Below, piece after piece: positions 1-9,885 of a stretch of 64,000 nucleotides of DNA (the first letter of the stretch is position 1; each line of letters starts with the position of its first letter). The notes under the pieces are model-generated. The model did no database searches and was not told the origin of the DNA. It saw only the letters and a list, made by a program, of their open reading frames with translations. The position numbers were made by a program, and so were the translations under genes. Origin of the DNA: Nannocystis exedens (lineage in GTDB: Bacteria > Myxococcota_A > Polyangia > Nannocystales > Nannocystaceae); assembly GCF_002343915.1 (NCBI RefSeq), contig NZ_NETK01000001.1, positions 10,750,001 to 10,814,000 of the forward strand. The letters are read 5' to 3'.

Positions 1-554
1 CGGGGGCGAAGGTGGTGTTCGGGGGCGAGAAGCTGCAGCGCCCCGGCCAGTTCTTCGCGCCGACGCTGCTGACGGGGGTGACGCCGGAGATGGAGATCTT
101 CCGCGAGGAGACGTTCGGGCCGGTGCTGCCGGTGATCCGGGTGCGCGACGAGGACGAGGCGGTGCGCCTGGCCAACGCCAGCGAATTCGGGCTGGCCGGC
201 AGCGTGTGGACGCAGGACATCGACAAGGGGCTGCGCCTGGCCTCGCGCATGGAGTGCGGGCAGGTCTCGGTGAACGATGTCATCCAGTCGGTGGGCCACC
301 CGGCGCTGCCGTTCGGCGGGGTGCGCTCGTCGGGGATCGGCCGGTACCACGGCGACGCGGGCATCCTCGGGTTCATGCACACCCGCGGCATCATGGTCGA
401 CCGCGGGTTCCTGAACAGCGAGCCGCTGTGGTTCCCGTACGCCGGCAAGGTCTCGCACGGCTTCGAGCTGCTGAAGGGGATCACGACCCGCAGCCTGGGC
501 AGCCTGGTCAAGGGCTTCCTCGGCCTCCGCAAGAAGATGACGCGTCCGAAGTGA
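1..554 (+). CDS. Aldehyde dehydrogenase, C-terminal part (5' end outside window)
   Basis: This is the last ~184 codons of an NAD(P)-dependent aldehyde dehydrogenase; the reading frame enters the window open at base 3. Visible family signatures are the EETFGPVLPV segment that contacts the cofactor, the NASEFGLAGSVWT stretch, and the C-terminal PFGGVRSSGIGRYHG motif. The catalytic Cys and Glu lie upstream of the window. After the catalytic domain there is an extra tail of about 50 residues (FPYAGKVSHGFELLKG, then a basic end), which resembles the class 3 / fatty-aldehyde type, where the tail can help membrane association. The substrate cannot be named. A strong hairpin starts at the stop codon. 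Confidence 0.9.
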   Translation, partial: GAKVVFGGEKLQRPGQFFAPTLLTGVTPEMEIFREETFGPVLPVIRVRDEDEAVRLANASEFGLAGSVWTQDIDKGLRLASRMECGQVSVNDVIQSVGHPALPFGGVRSSGIGRYHGDAGILGFMHTRGIMVDRGFLNSEPLWFPYAGKVSHGFELLKGITTRSLGSLVKGFLGLRKKMTRPK

Positions 555-579
555 CAGGCGGGCGGGCCGGCCGCCTGTC
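553..579 (+). terminator. Hairpin overlapping the aldehyde dehydrogenase stop codon
   Basis: GACAGGCGG (553-561) pairs perfectly with CCGCCTGTC (571-579) around a 9-nt loop. No T-tract follows, so a Rho-independent role is uncertain. The right arm also pairs in a second way, with GACAGG at 586-591, as a member of the 14-bp-register palindrome family described in the findings (units at 572 and 586). Confidence 0.45.
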
Positions 580-620
580 CCGGAAGACAGGTGGGCGGCC
601 CGGCGAGCGGGCCGCGGCGG

Positions 621-649
621 TTGAACAAGCCGAGCCCGCCGGGTACCTT
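621..649 (+). promoter_or_regulatory. Promoter of the NSS transporter gene
   Basis: TTGAAC (621-626) and TACCTT (644-649) are separated by 17 bp. Transcription would start about 7 nt after the -10 box, at or next to the ATG at 658. No Shine-Dalgarno sequence is visible, so a leaderless transcript is predicted. Confidence 0.6.
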
Positions 650-657
650 CGCCGGCG

Positions 658-2349
658 ATGGCGTCAGGTCCACCGTCCGGGGCGAAGAAGGAGCAATGGG
701 GCACGCGCGTGGGGCTGGTGCTGGCGGTCGCCGGCAACGCCGTCGGCCTCGGCAATTTCCTCCGCTTCCCGGCCCAGGCGGCCCAGAACGGCGGCGGGGC
801 GTTCCTGGTCCCGTACCTGATCTCGTTCGTGCTGATGGGCCTGCCGATCTTGTGGGTCGAGTGGGCGATCGGCCGCCACGGCGGGCAGTACGGCCACCAC
901 AGCTCGCCGGGGATGTTCGCCCGCCTCGGCCGCTCGCGCTGGCTCAAGTACGTCGGCGTGTTCGGGCTCTTCACCAACCTGACGGTGGCGGCGTACTACT
1001 GCTACATCGAGTCGTGGACGCTGGCGTACGTGTGGCACTCGCTGCGCGGGACGTTCGCGGCGACCCCGCCGACCACGTTCTTCCCCGAGTACCTCGGCAC
1101 GACCAACGCCGACATCGCCGCGATCCCGTACGAGGCGGCCGGGTTCTTCCTCGCCACGCTGACGCTCAACGTGTGGCTGCTGTCGCGCGGGCTGGTCCGC
1201 GGGGTCGAGCTGGCGGCCAAGATCGGGATGCCGCTGCTGCTCGGCTTCGGCGCGGTGCTGGCGATCAAGGGCCTGTTCCTCGGGCCAGGTGACCCGGGCG
1301 TGGTCGAGAGCCCGCTGGTCGGCCTCAACTTCGTGTGGGAGCCGCAGGCGTCGGGCCTGTTCAACCCGAGCACGTGGCTGGCGGCGGCCGGGCAGGTCTT
1401 CTTCACCCTGTCGGTCGGGATGGGCTCGATCCACTGCTACGCGGCGTACCTGCGCGAGAAGGACGACATCGCCCTCAACGCGACCACGGCCGGCACGGTC
1501 AACGAGTTCGTCGAGGTCATCCTCGGCGGGTCGATCCTGATCCCGATCGCCACGGCCTACCTCGGCCTGGCGGCGGTGCAGGCGGCCACCGCCGGCGGCT
1601 CGGGCTTCGGCCTCGGGTTCTTGACGCTGCCGACGCTGTTCAACCAGTGGGGCTGGTTCGGGCCAGTCGCGGGGGCGATGTGGTTCGGGCTGTTGTTCTT
1701 CGCCGGCATCACGTCGTCGCTGGCGATGGGCCAGCCGGTGCTGGCGTTCCTGCAGGACGAGTTCAAGGTCGCCCGCGAGCGGGCGGCGCTCGGCTTCGGT
1801 CTGGCGACGCTGCTGCTCGGCGGGCTGGTGGTGGTGCTGTACCCGGGCGGGACGTTCGACGAGTTCGACTTCTGGACCGGGACGTTCTCCCTCATCGTGT
1901 TCGCGCTGGCCGAGGTGCTGATCTTCGGCTGGATCTTCGGCATCGACCGCGGCTGGGCCGAGCTCAACAAGGGCGCCGACCTGCGCCTGCCGAGCTTCTA
2001 CAAGTACGTCATCAAGTACGTGACGCCGCTGTTCATCCTGGTCGTGCTGCTGGGCGCGATCGTCAAGCCGAGCGTCGGCTGGAGCGAGGCGGCGTCGCAG
2101 CTGATGAGCTCCGGGAGCTGGCCGTTCGCGGGCGACAGCGTGCTCGGCAAGCTGCTCCACGTCGGCGAGACCGGGGGGTACTTCGACGCGGCCGGCAGGA
2201 TCACGCCGATGTTCGTCAAGGACCTGACGCGCCTGATCCTGCTGACCGTGTTCGCTTCGATCGCGGCGCTGGTGTGGCGGGCGTTCCGCGGCCGCAACAT
2301 CGAGGCGAGCACGCGGCGTCCGGACGAGCAAGAAGGAGGTGCGTCGTGA
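658..2349 (+). CDS. Neurotransmitter:sodium symporter (NSS/LeuT family) transporter
   Basis: A 563-residue inner-membrane Na+-coupled amino-acid transporter. The N-terminus is highly LeuT-like: KKEQWGTRVGLVLAVAGN leads into GLGNFLRFP and NGGGAFLVPY, the unwound TM1 region that binds Na+ and substrate. About twelve hydrophobic segments follow, including TM6 (FFTLSVGMGS) and TM8 (GITSSLAMGQ). The start at 658 keeps the residues before the conserved EQW motif and lies 8 nt after a good -10 box. The stop codon overlaps the GTG of the small downstream gene at 2346, so the two are translationally coupled. The small subunit suggests the two-component Met/Ala-importing subgroup (MetP type), but the substrate is inferred. 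Confidence 0.93.
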   Translation: MASGPPSGAKKEQWGTRVGLVLAVAGNAVGLGNFLRFPAQAAQNGGGAFLVPYLISFVLMGLPILWVEWAIGRHGGQYGHHSSPGMFARLGRSRWLKYVGVFGLFTNLTVAAYYCYIESWTLAYVWHSLRGTFAATPPTTFFPEYLGTTNADIAAIPYEAAGFFLATLTLNVWLLSRGLVRGVELAAKIGMPLLLGFGAVLAIKGLFLGPGDPGVVESPLVGLNFVWEPQASGLFNPSTWLAAAGQVFFTLSVGMGSIHCYAAYLREKDDIALNATTAGTVNEFVEVILGGSILIPIATAYLGLAAVQAATAGGSGFGLGFLTLPTLFNQWGWFGPVAGAMWFGLLFFAGITSSLAMGQPVLAFLQDEFKVARERAALGFGLATLLLGGLVVVLYPGGTFDEFDFWTGTFSLIVFALAEVLIFGWIFGIDRGWAELNKGADLRLPSFYKYVIKYVTPLFILVVLLGAIVKPSVGWSEAASQLMSSGSWPFAGDSVLGKLLHVGETGGYFDAAGRITPMFVKDLTRLILLTVFASIAALVWRAFRGRNIEASTRRPDEQEGGAS

Positions 2350-2450
2350 GCACGAGCGCGTGGATCATGCTGAGCTGCACGTGGCTGCTGGTCGGCGGCT
2401 TGACGATCTATCTGATCGGCAAGGTGCTGCGCACGCCGCCGCGGCCGTAG
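2346..2450 (+). CDS. MetS-like small subunit of NSS transporter
   Basis: A 34-residue single-span membrane peptide (MSTSAWIMLSCTWLLVGG, then a basic tail KVLRTPPRP). The GTG start overlaps the transporter stop by 3 nt and is preceded by a strong AAGGAGG ribosome-binding site at 2333-2339, one of the few clear ones in the window. Size, topology and position match the methionine/alanine importer small subunit family (MetS, required with MetP in Corynebacterium). Assignment rests on context and general resemblance; a peptide this short carries little direct homology signal. Confidence 0.75.
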   Translation: MSTSAWIMLSCTWLLVGGLTIYLIGKVLRTPPRP

Positions 2451-2542
2451 GCGGGCGCAGAGGGGCGTTCAGGCCCGCTCGTCGGGCGCGCGCCGCGGCC
2501 CGAGGGGCGGTTCGCTCGCGCGCGGTAGCGATCCGCGAGGGT

Positions 2543-3031
2543 TCAGGTCGGGCCGGCAGGGCGGCCGCGCAGGCGCGGGAGCAGCACGATCGACTGGCCG
2601 GGGCGGGCGGCGAGCGCCTGCTCGAAGGGACAGGCGGCCTGTTCGAAGGGGCAGGTGAAGCCGGCCGGGATCGCGCCGCAGGCGAGGGCCTCGCGGGCCT
2701 GCGAGTGGGCGCGGCAGATGTGGAAGGTGCGATCGACGAGGAAGAACTGGACGCCGGTGTTGCTGATGAACTCGCACAGCTCCTGCTTCCACATCGCGGT
2801 CTCCGGCGCGTTCTCGGGGTCGACGTACATGCCGTGGAGCTCGATCGGCAGCTCGTGCCACTCGGTCTTGCCGTCGACGATGGTGGCGTAGAAGGCGGTG
2901 TCCTCGGCGCGCTCGTCGTAGAGGGCGGTGAACTCGGCCCGCGCGGCGTCGTCGAGGCCGGCCCACCAGGCCTCGATGGCGGCCAGGTGGTCGCGGGACA
3001 GCAGGCGCGTGGCCTCGGCCGGGAGCTTCAC
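2543..3031 (-). CDS. Conserved-looking hypothetical protein, 162 aa
   Basis: I do not recognise this protein. It is predicted cytoplasmic: no signal peptide or membrane span, N-terminus KLPAEATRLLSRDHLAAIEA, acidic and aromatic-rich core (MYVDPENAPETAMWKQELCE), then FHICRAHSQAREALACG and a tail with two copies of CPFEQA. The GTG start at 3031 was chosen because upstream codons are low-complexity and belong to the neighbouring gene; TGAGG, which overlaps that gene's stop codon, lies 8 nt before it. The gap to the upstream lipoprotein gene is 10 nt, so they form an operon. The repeated CPFEQA is encoded by two copies of the 14-bp-register palindrome (units at 2615/2629 and 2636/2650). Confidence 0.7.
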   Translation of the reverse strand: MKLPAEATRLLSRDHLAAIEAWWAGLDDAARAEFTALYDERAEDTAFYATIVDGKTEWHELPIELHGMYVDPENAPETAMWKQELCEFISNTGVQFFLVDRTFHICRAHSQAREALACGAIPAGFTCPFEQAACPFEQALAARPGQSIVLLPRLRGRPAGPT

Positions 3032-3041
3032 GGCGCGGACC

Positions 3042-3842
3042 TCAGGGGCCGAAGACGGTGCAGATGAAGGGGCCGGAGCCGGGCAGGAGGCTGGCGGCGC
3101 ACATCTTGGCCCACTCGTCGGGGCCGAGCGTGCCGGCGAGCAGGCCCATGCAGTGCTCGCCGTTCTCGCTGCACGGGAAGTCACCCGGCTCGCAGGTCAG
3201 CTGGCCGAAGATGGCCTGATAGGCCTGCTTGAGGCCGTCGTCGTCGCCGGGGCACATGTAGACGCCGTCGCAGTGCATGCCCGGCATGATCGGCGGCTCG
3301 GCCAGGCCGGCGCCGTCGAACTCGTCGGAGTTGCAGTGGTCGGCGGCGGCGCACGAGAGGGCGCAGGCCTCCGCGGTGGGGAAGAACTTGTCGCAGTCGG
3401 GCTCGCAGCCGCAGCCGGAGCGCAGGGTGCAGTCGGTGCCGTCGAAGGCCCAGCCGATGATCGCCGCGCACTCGCCGTAGTCGCCGGTGGCCGGGGCGCA
3501 CTGCGGGTCGACGGCGCCGGTGTCGTCGGTGGTCGAGGTGCCGGGGACGGTGGTCGAGGTCGTGGTGGTCGAGGTCGCGGGTTCGGTGGTCGAGGTCGCG
3601 GGCTCGGTGGTCGAGGTGGTGGAGGTCGAGGTCGTGGGCGCCGTGGTCATGCCGCCGGTCGCGGTGCCGCCGGTCGCGGTGCCGCCGGTGGTGGTGAGGT
3701 CGCCGGTCGGCGCGGTGGTCCCGGCCGTGGTGCCCGTCGTGGTGGCGGTGCCGGTGCCGTTGCTCGTCTCGGTGGTGCCGGGGTCGCTGGGGTTGCAGGC
3801 GAGCAGGGCGGCGAGGACGAGGGCGAAGTCAAGCGAGCGCAT
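3042..3842 (-). CDS. Cys-rich lipoprotein with Thr/Ser linker and Kunitz-like domain
   Basis: A 266-residue exported lipoprotein. The signal peptide MRSLDFALVLAALLAC has its lipobox Cys at residue 16. Residues ~20-110 are an almost pure Thr/Ser/Gly/Ala/Pro linker. The C-terminal part has 16 cysteines. Its first half (C-x9-C, then GWAFDGTDC, SGCGC, FFPTAEACALSC) resembles a bacterial Kunitz/BPTI-like module, though the spacing between the GC pair and the FF differs from the animal consensus by two residues. If that reading is right, a protease-inhibitor or disulfide-scaffold role at the cell surface is possible. A good promoter (3850-3878) lies directly upstream, and the small gene at 2543 follows in the same operon. 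Confidence 0.8.
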   Translation of the reverse strand: MRSLDFALVLAALLACNPSDPGTTETSNGTGTATTTGTTAGTTAPTGDLTTTGGTATGGTATGGMTTAPTTSTSTTSTTEPATSTTEPATSTTTTSTTVPGTSTTDDTGAVDPQCAPATGDYGECAAIIGWAFDGTDCTLRSGCGCEPDCDKFFPTAEACALSCAAADHCNSDEFDGAGLAEPPIMPGMHCDGVYMCPGDDDGLKQAYQAIFGQLTCEPGDFPCSENGEHCMGLLAGTLGPDEWAKMCAASLLPGSGPFICTVFGP

Positions 3843-3849
3843 GGCGACG

Positions 3850-3878
3850 AGGGTAGGGCGGGACGGCGCCCGTCGCAA
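3850..3878 (-). promoter_or_regulatory. Promoter of the Kunitz-like lipoprotein gene
   Basis: Reading the minus strand, TTGCGA (3873-3878) and TACCCT (3850-3855) are 17 bp apart. The -10 box ends 7 nt before the ATG at 3842, predicting a leaderless mRNA. Confidence 0.55.
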
Positions 3879-3938
3879 GCAGCGGCGGGAGCACGGAGCC
3901 GCCGCGGGGACGGCGGGGTCAGGGGCGCGGCCGCCCGT

Positions 3939-4087
3939 CGGCTGTCCCAGGGGACATGTGCGGGCGGCCGGGCCGAGGCGATTCGGACATCGGTGGAGCG
4001 TGAGGTGGCGACTCCCGGCCAAGCGCGCCGGGGAGCGGCGATGGCTCTCTGTTGGAGAGGACATGTCGTTTCGGACATGTCCTGGAG
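3939..4087. repeat. 14-bp-register palindrome units between lipoprotein gene and hutH
   Basis: Two separate unit pairs lie here. Starts at 3939 and 3953 form CTGTCC-CAGG-GGACATG, and starts at 4060 and 4074 are two GACATGTC units exactly 14 bp apart. The rest of the 267-nt gap between the two minus-strand genes holds the lipoprotein promoter and nothing else recognisable. Confidence 0.6.
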
Positions 4088-4109
4088 ATCCGAGGCCGCG
4101 ACGTCCGGC

Positions 4110-5657
4110 TCACGCCCGGTCGAGCGGCGAGGCGACGTCGGCGGCCCGACGCAGCTCGCCGCGCAGGATCGCGGCGGCCAGGGCCTCGGTGTCGCCGCTC
4201 GGGCTGCGGTCGCCGGTCCAGGCGGGGACGTGGGCGCGGATCGCCGCGTGGACGCGGCGCAGCGGCGCGCTGGTCGGGTGCGGGCGCAGGTCGAGGCCGC
4301 GGGCGGCGGCGATCGCCTCGATCGCGAGCACGCGCGCGAGGTTGTCGACCACGCTGCGCAGCTTGCGGGCGGCGATCGGGCCCATGCTGACGTGGTCCTC
4401 CTTGCCGGCGGAGGTCGGGATGGTGTCGACCGAGGCGGGGAAGCTGAGCGCCTTGCACTCGCTGGCCAGCGCCGAGGCGGTGACGTGGGCCATCATCAGG
4501 CCGCTCTCGACACCTGGTCTTTCGGCCAGGAAAGCCGGGAGGCCGCGCGAGGTCGCCGGATTGAGCATGCGGTCGGTGCGGCGCTCGCTGATGGTGGCGA
4601 GGGTGGTGAGCGCGGCGGTCATGTGATCGAGCGGGAGGGCGACGGTGCCGGCGTGGAAGTTGCCGCCGCTGAGGACGTCGAAGCCGCCGCCCGCGTGCGC
4701 GAGCACCAGCGGGTTGTCGGTGAAGCTGTTGAGCTCGATCTGGACCGCGCCGGCGACGTAGGCGAAGGCGTCGCGCGCGGCCCCGTGGACCTGCGGCATG
4801 CAGCGCAGGGCGTAGGCGTCCTGGACCTCGCCGCAGTCCCGGTGCGAGGCGCGGAGCGGCGAGTCGATCAGCAGGGCGCGGGCGATCGCGGCGCTCTCGC
4901 GCTGGCCGGCGTGGGGCTTGCCGGCGTGGATCCGCGGGTCGGTGGCGGTGACGGTGCCGAGCAGGGCGTCGATGCTGAGGCTGCCGAGGATGTCGGCGGC
5001 GGCGATCAGCTCGGCGGCGTCGCACAGGGCCAGGGCGCCGACGGCGGTGGTGACCTGGGTGCCGTTGATCAGGCTCAGGCCCTCCTTGGGGCCGAGGCGC
5101 AGCGGCGTCAGGCCGGCGCGCGCGAGGGCCTCGGCGCCGGGGATGATCTGTCCTTCGGACCAGGCGAAGCCCTCGCCGATGGCGACCAGGGCCAGATGGG
5201 CCAGCGGGGCCAGGTCACCGCTGGCGCCGACGCTGCCCTGGCTGGGGACGACCGGGAGGACGCCGCGGGCCAGCATCTGCAGCAGGAACTCGGGGACGGC
5301 CGGCGACACGCCGCTGGCCCCGAGCGCGAGGGTGTGGGCGCGCAGCAACAGCAGGGCGCGCACGACGTCGGCGGTGAACGCCGGGCCGACCCCGGCCGCG
5401 TGGCTGCGCAGCAGGTTCTGCTGCAAGATCCCGAGCTCGTCGGGGGCGATCTTCGCGTCGGACAGGGCGCCGAAGCCGGTGTTGACGCCGTAGATGATCG
5501 CGCCGCCGGCCAGGGCCCGCTCGAGGTGATCCCGCGTCCGTCGCAGCTCGTCGCGCGCCTCGGCGGCGAGCGAGACGGCGGCGCCGCGGCGGGCGACAGC
5601 GTCCACGTCGCGCAGGGCTATCGTGTGGCCGATCACGACGGATTCAGGGCTCGTCAT
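4110..5657 (-). CDS. hutH: Histidine ammonia-lyase
   Basis: A 515-residue cytoplasmic enzyme that deaminates L-histidine to urocanate, the first step of histidine utilisation. The MIO prosthetic group forms from the Ala-Ser-Gly in GSVGASGDLAPLAH (Ser near residue 145, as in characterised enzymes). Other family motifs are YGVNTGFG, QNLLRSHAAG, NGTQ, VQDAYALRCMPQVHGA and NSFTDNPLV. Length is normal for the family. The ATG at 5657 lies 8 nt after TAGGCT (5666-5671). No other hut gene is next to it, so it may work alone or with distant hutUI. Tyrosine/phenylalanine ammonia-lyase or aminomutase relatives share the fold, but the overall motif set fits HutH best. Confidence 0.9.
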   Translation of the reverse strand: MTSPESVVIGHTIALRDVDAVARRGAAVSLAAEARDELRRTRDHLERALAGGAIIYGVNTGFGALSDAKIAPDELGILQQNLLRSHAAGVGPAFTADVVRALLLLRAHTLALGASGVSPAVPEFLLQMLARGVLPVVPSQGSVGASGDLAPLAHLALVAIGEGFAWSEGQIIPGAEALARAGLTPLRLGPKEGLSLINGTQVTTAVGALALCDAAELIAAADILGSLSIDALLGTVTATDPRIHAGKPHAGQRESAAIARALLIDSPLRASHRDCGEVQDAYALRCMPQVHGAARDAFAYVAGAVQIELNSFTDNPLVLAHAGGGFDVLSGGNFHAGTVALPLDHMTAALTTLATISERRTDRMLNPATSRGLPAFLAERPGVESGLMMAHVTASALASECKALSFPASVDTIPTSAGKEDHVSMGPIAARKLRSVVDNLARVLAIEAIAAARGLDLRPHPTSAPLRRVHAAIRAHVPAWTGDRSPSGDTEALAAAILRGELRRAADVASPLDRA

Positions 5658-5849
5658 GGCGAGGGAGCCTACCCCCGACGTCCCCGAACCGCGTGCGGGG
5701 CCGCCAGGGAGGTGCCGCACGCGGCCGACGTGCAGGCGGCAGCGCAGGCGAGCGCCCTCGCGGGTGCGTCGGCGCGGTCGCACCGGCGGGCTCGGGCGCA
5801 CGCTCCAGCGGGTCGCGGCGGCGGCGCTCGGGCGGGGCCCTGGTCTGCG

Positions 5850-5878
5850 TTGACCGCGCCGCGCCGCCCGCTTAGGCT
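5850..5878 (+). promoter_or_regulatory. Promoter of the first Ser/Thr kinase gene
   Basis: TTGACC (5850-5855), a 17-bp spacer and TAGGCT (5873-5878). The ATG at 5888 is 9 nt downstream, so the transcript is probably leaderless. Confidence 0.6.
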
Positions 5879-5887
5879 GGGCCAGAC

Positions 5888-8077
5888 ATGAAGCGCTGCC
5901 CGGTCTGCGGCACGGAGTACCCCGTGTCTCAAGGCTTTTGCCCGATGGACGGCAACCCGTTGGCCGAGGACTCGAGCGGGCGCACGAACCAGGACTGGCG
6001 GGTCCCGGCGCGCGCCCCCGAGAGCGCAGCGGAGGCCGCACCCCAGGTCGCGGACTCGCGCTCACCCGCCCGTACCGTGCTGGCGTTGCGCCCGCCCGTT
6101 GGGCCAGGTCCTCAGGGGCAGGTCCCAAAGGCCAGCAACGGCGGCGCGGCGGGGTTGATGCAGGCGCCGACGGCCGCGGCGGTGCCGGTCGAGCAGGCGC
6201 TGCCGAACGGGGCGTTCTTCCCGGCGGGCGGGCTGTCGCGGCCGAAGAGCGAGGCGGTCAAGACGGCGCCGCCGGAAGAGGCGCTGGTCGGTCGCGTGCT
6301 CGATCAGCGCTACCGCATCGAGGAGCCGATCGGGTTCGGCGGCATGGGCGTGGTCTACAAGGCGCGCCACGTCATCATCGACAAGCCGCTGGCGATCAAG
6401 CTGCTGCGCCAGGAGCACGCGTCGCAGGCCGACATCATCAAGCGCTTCTTGCTCGAGGCGCAGGTCGCCTCGCGGGTCAAGCACCCGAACATCGTCGACA
6501 TCAGCGACTACGGCCAGATCCCCGGCGGCACCGCCTACTACGCGATGGAGTACCTGACCGGCGAGACGCTGGCGGCCCGCATCGATCGCGGCGGTCGGCT
6601 CGAGCCGCAGCTGGCGCTCGAGATCGCGGCGCAGATCCTCGCCGGGCTGCAGGCGGCGCACACCGGCAAGATCATCCACCGCGATCTCAAGAGCGAGAAC
6701 ATCTTCCTGTGCGACGGGCCCGACGGCGGGGTGCAGATCAAGATCCTCGACTTCGGCATCGCCCGCGTGCGCGACAAGAAGACGCGGCTCACCGCCAACG
6801 GGGCGCTGATCGGCACGCCGGCGTACATGTCCCCGGAACAGGCGCAGGGCCAGGAGGCCGACGAGCGCTCCGACCTCTACGCGTTCGGCGTGATCCTGTT
6901 CGAGATGCTGGCGGGGCGCGTGCCGTTCAAGCTGGCGACGGTGGCGATGGTGTTGTCGGCGCAGATCTTCGACACCCCGCCGGGGCTGCGAGAGGTCGAG
7001 CCGGACGCGCCGGATCTGCCGAACGTCGAGCGGCTGATCCGTCTGCTGCTGGCGAAGAACCGCGACGAGCGGCCGCAGACCGCCGCCGAGGCGCTCAGCT
7101 TGCTCAAGGCGGCGGCCGAGCTCGACGCGGCGCCCAACTCGCCGCGCGGGCGGCGGCCGACGGTGACGATCGGCTCGTGGGGCGTGGCCGAGGGCAATTC
7201 GCCGACGACCGCGCGCGGCGAGACGCCGGTGCCCCCGGCGACCCCGGAGGCGGCGGACGAGGCCGAGGACGCGGCGACGACCCGCGCGGTGTCGCCGTCG
7301 GGGCGGATCGAGCGGCGACCCAGCGTGATCGTCCAGCACGGCACGCACGTCGAGCGGATCGCCGCGCCGCCGACGCGGGCGCAGACCGGCGAGATCCCAG
7401 GTCGCCCGCCGATCACCGGCCTCATGCCCGCGCCGCGAGCGGCGAGCAGCGGGCCGCCGACGCTGCTGATCGTCGCGGCCGCGGCGAGCATCGGCGCCGC
7501 GCTGACGGTGACGCTCTACAAGCAGTACTACCGCAAGCCGCAGGTCGCACCGCCGGCCGCGACGGCGCCGGCCGTGCTGCCGCAGCCGCCGGAGCGGATC
7601 AACCTGACCTTCGAGTCAGATCCGCCGGGCGCCAAGGTGCTGCGCGACGGGGTCGAGGAGCTCGGAGTGACGCCGTTCGTGTTCGCGGTCGATCCCCAGG
7701 GCCCGCTCCGCCGATACGTGTTTCGCCTCGCAGATCACCAGGACACGGCCACCGAAGTCGCACCGGGCAAGTCTCACGAGAAGGTCCGCGTGGTCATGCG
7801 ACCCCTGCCGCCTCCGGCGCCGCCGCCCGGCCCACCCGTGGAGCCGGCCCCGGCGGTCGTGGGCACTCCGCCGACACCGACGCCGCCGACGCCAGCGCCC
7901 GCCGATGCAAAGACGGGCTCGAAGACGCCGAAGGGGAATGCCAAGCCGCCGCCGGCGTCCAAGACCCCGGCGACGGAGACCACCCCGGCGCCGCTACCGG
8001 AGCAAAAGCCGGTGGAGCCGGAGGCCGAGGAGAGCGACGTCGGCGAGCTGAAGAACCCGTTTCCCAAGAAGAAGTGA
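5888..8077 (+). CDS. Membrane Ser/Thr protein kinase with zinc-ribbon N-terminus and PEGA domain
   Basis: A 729-residue Hanks-type kinase. Order of parts: short zinc-ribbon-like N-terminus (CPVCGTEYP, then FCPMDG); disordered linker to ~135; kinase domain ~137-400 with glycine loop GFGGMGVVY, catalytic HRDLKSEN near 265, DFG near 288 and a TPAYMSPEQ activation segment; Pro/Ala-rich linker; one transmembrane helix ~523-545 (TLLIVAAAASIGAALTV); an extracytoplasmic PEGA-like domain ~570-635 (SDPPGAKVLRDG); and a Pro/Lys-rich tail ending LKNPFPKKK. All catalytic residues are present, so it should be active. The linker carries three 14-bp-register repeat units (6103, 6117, 6131). A paralogous kinase follows 90 nt downstream on the same strand. 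Confidence 0.93.
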   Translation: MKRCPVCGTEYPVSQGFCPMDGNPLAEDSSGRTNQDWRVPARAPESAAEAAPQVADSRSPARTVLALRPPVGPGPQGQVPKASNGGAAGLMQAPTAAAVPVEQALPNGAFFPAGGLSRPKSEAVKTAPPEEALVGRVLDQRYRIEEPIGFGGMGVVYKARHVIIDKPLAIKLLRQEHASQADIIKRFLLEAQVASRVKHPNIVDISDYGQIPGGTAYYAMEYLTGETLAARIDRGGRLEPQLALEIAAQILAGLQAAHTGKIIHRDLKSENIFLCDGPDGGVQIKILDFGIARVRDKKTRLTANGALIGTPAYMSPEQAQGQEADERSDLYAFGVILFEMLAGRVPFKLATVAMVLSAQIFDTPPGLREVEPDAPDLPNVERLIRLLLAKNRDERPQTAAEALSLLKAAAELDAAPNSPRGRRPTVTIGSWGVAEGNSPTTARGETPVPPATPEAADEAEDAATTRAVSPSGRIERRPSVIVQHGTHVERIAAPPTRAQTGEIPGRPPITGLMPAPRAASSGPPTLLIVAAAASIGAALTVTLYKQYYRKPQVAPPAATAPAVLPQPPERINLTFESDPPGAKVLRDGVEELGVTPFVFAVDPQGPLRRYVFRLADHQDTATEVAPGKSHEKVRVVMRPLPPPAPPPGPPVEPAPAVVGTPPTPTPPTPAPADAKTGSKTPKGNAKPPPASKTPATETTPAPLPEQKPVEPEAEESDVGELKNPFPKKK

Positions 8078-8090
8078 CGGGCGAGCGTGA

Positions 8091-8122
8091 GGTCCGGGGG
8101 CGCGCGGCCCAGTACCCGGACC
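8091..8122 (+). other. Hairpin between the two kinase genes
   Basis: GGTCCGGG (8091-8098) pairs perfectly with CCCGGACC (8115-8122) around a 16-nt loop. It could act as an attenuator or mRNA processing site in the gap between the kinases; no T-tract follows. A TAAGGT sequence shortly after it could serve as a -10 box for the second gene. Confidence 0.35.
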
Positions 8123-8167
8123 GGGTCGTAAGGTGGTAAGCACGCGGGCAGCCGGAGCATTGCGGAC

Positions 8168-9874
<1,707 letters not shown>

Positions 9875-9885
9875 CTGGCGCTTCG

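Noticed and set aside
553..600. 14-bp palindromes as ordinary Rho-independent terminators
   Set aside because: None has a T-tract, and many copies lie inside coding sequences where termination would be harmful. A termination role at gene ends stays possible only in the convergent arrays.
694..696. ATG after an ideal AAGGAG at ~683-690 as the transporter start
   Set aside because: It is out of frame with the transporter; the start at 658 keeps the conserved N-terminus.
3500..3760. Thr/Ser-codon microsatellite-like DNA as a mobile or repeat element
   Set aside because: It is the coding of lipoprotein linkers, in frame, and also occurs in five other lipoprotein genes with differing sequence.
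2928..5891. Very long open frames opposite or out of frame with real genes (here nearly 1000 codons antisense to hutH)
   Set aside because: Extreme GC content removes stop codons from shadow frames; the translations are Arg/Ala/Gly-rich and lack domains, while the opposite frame is clearly hutH.
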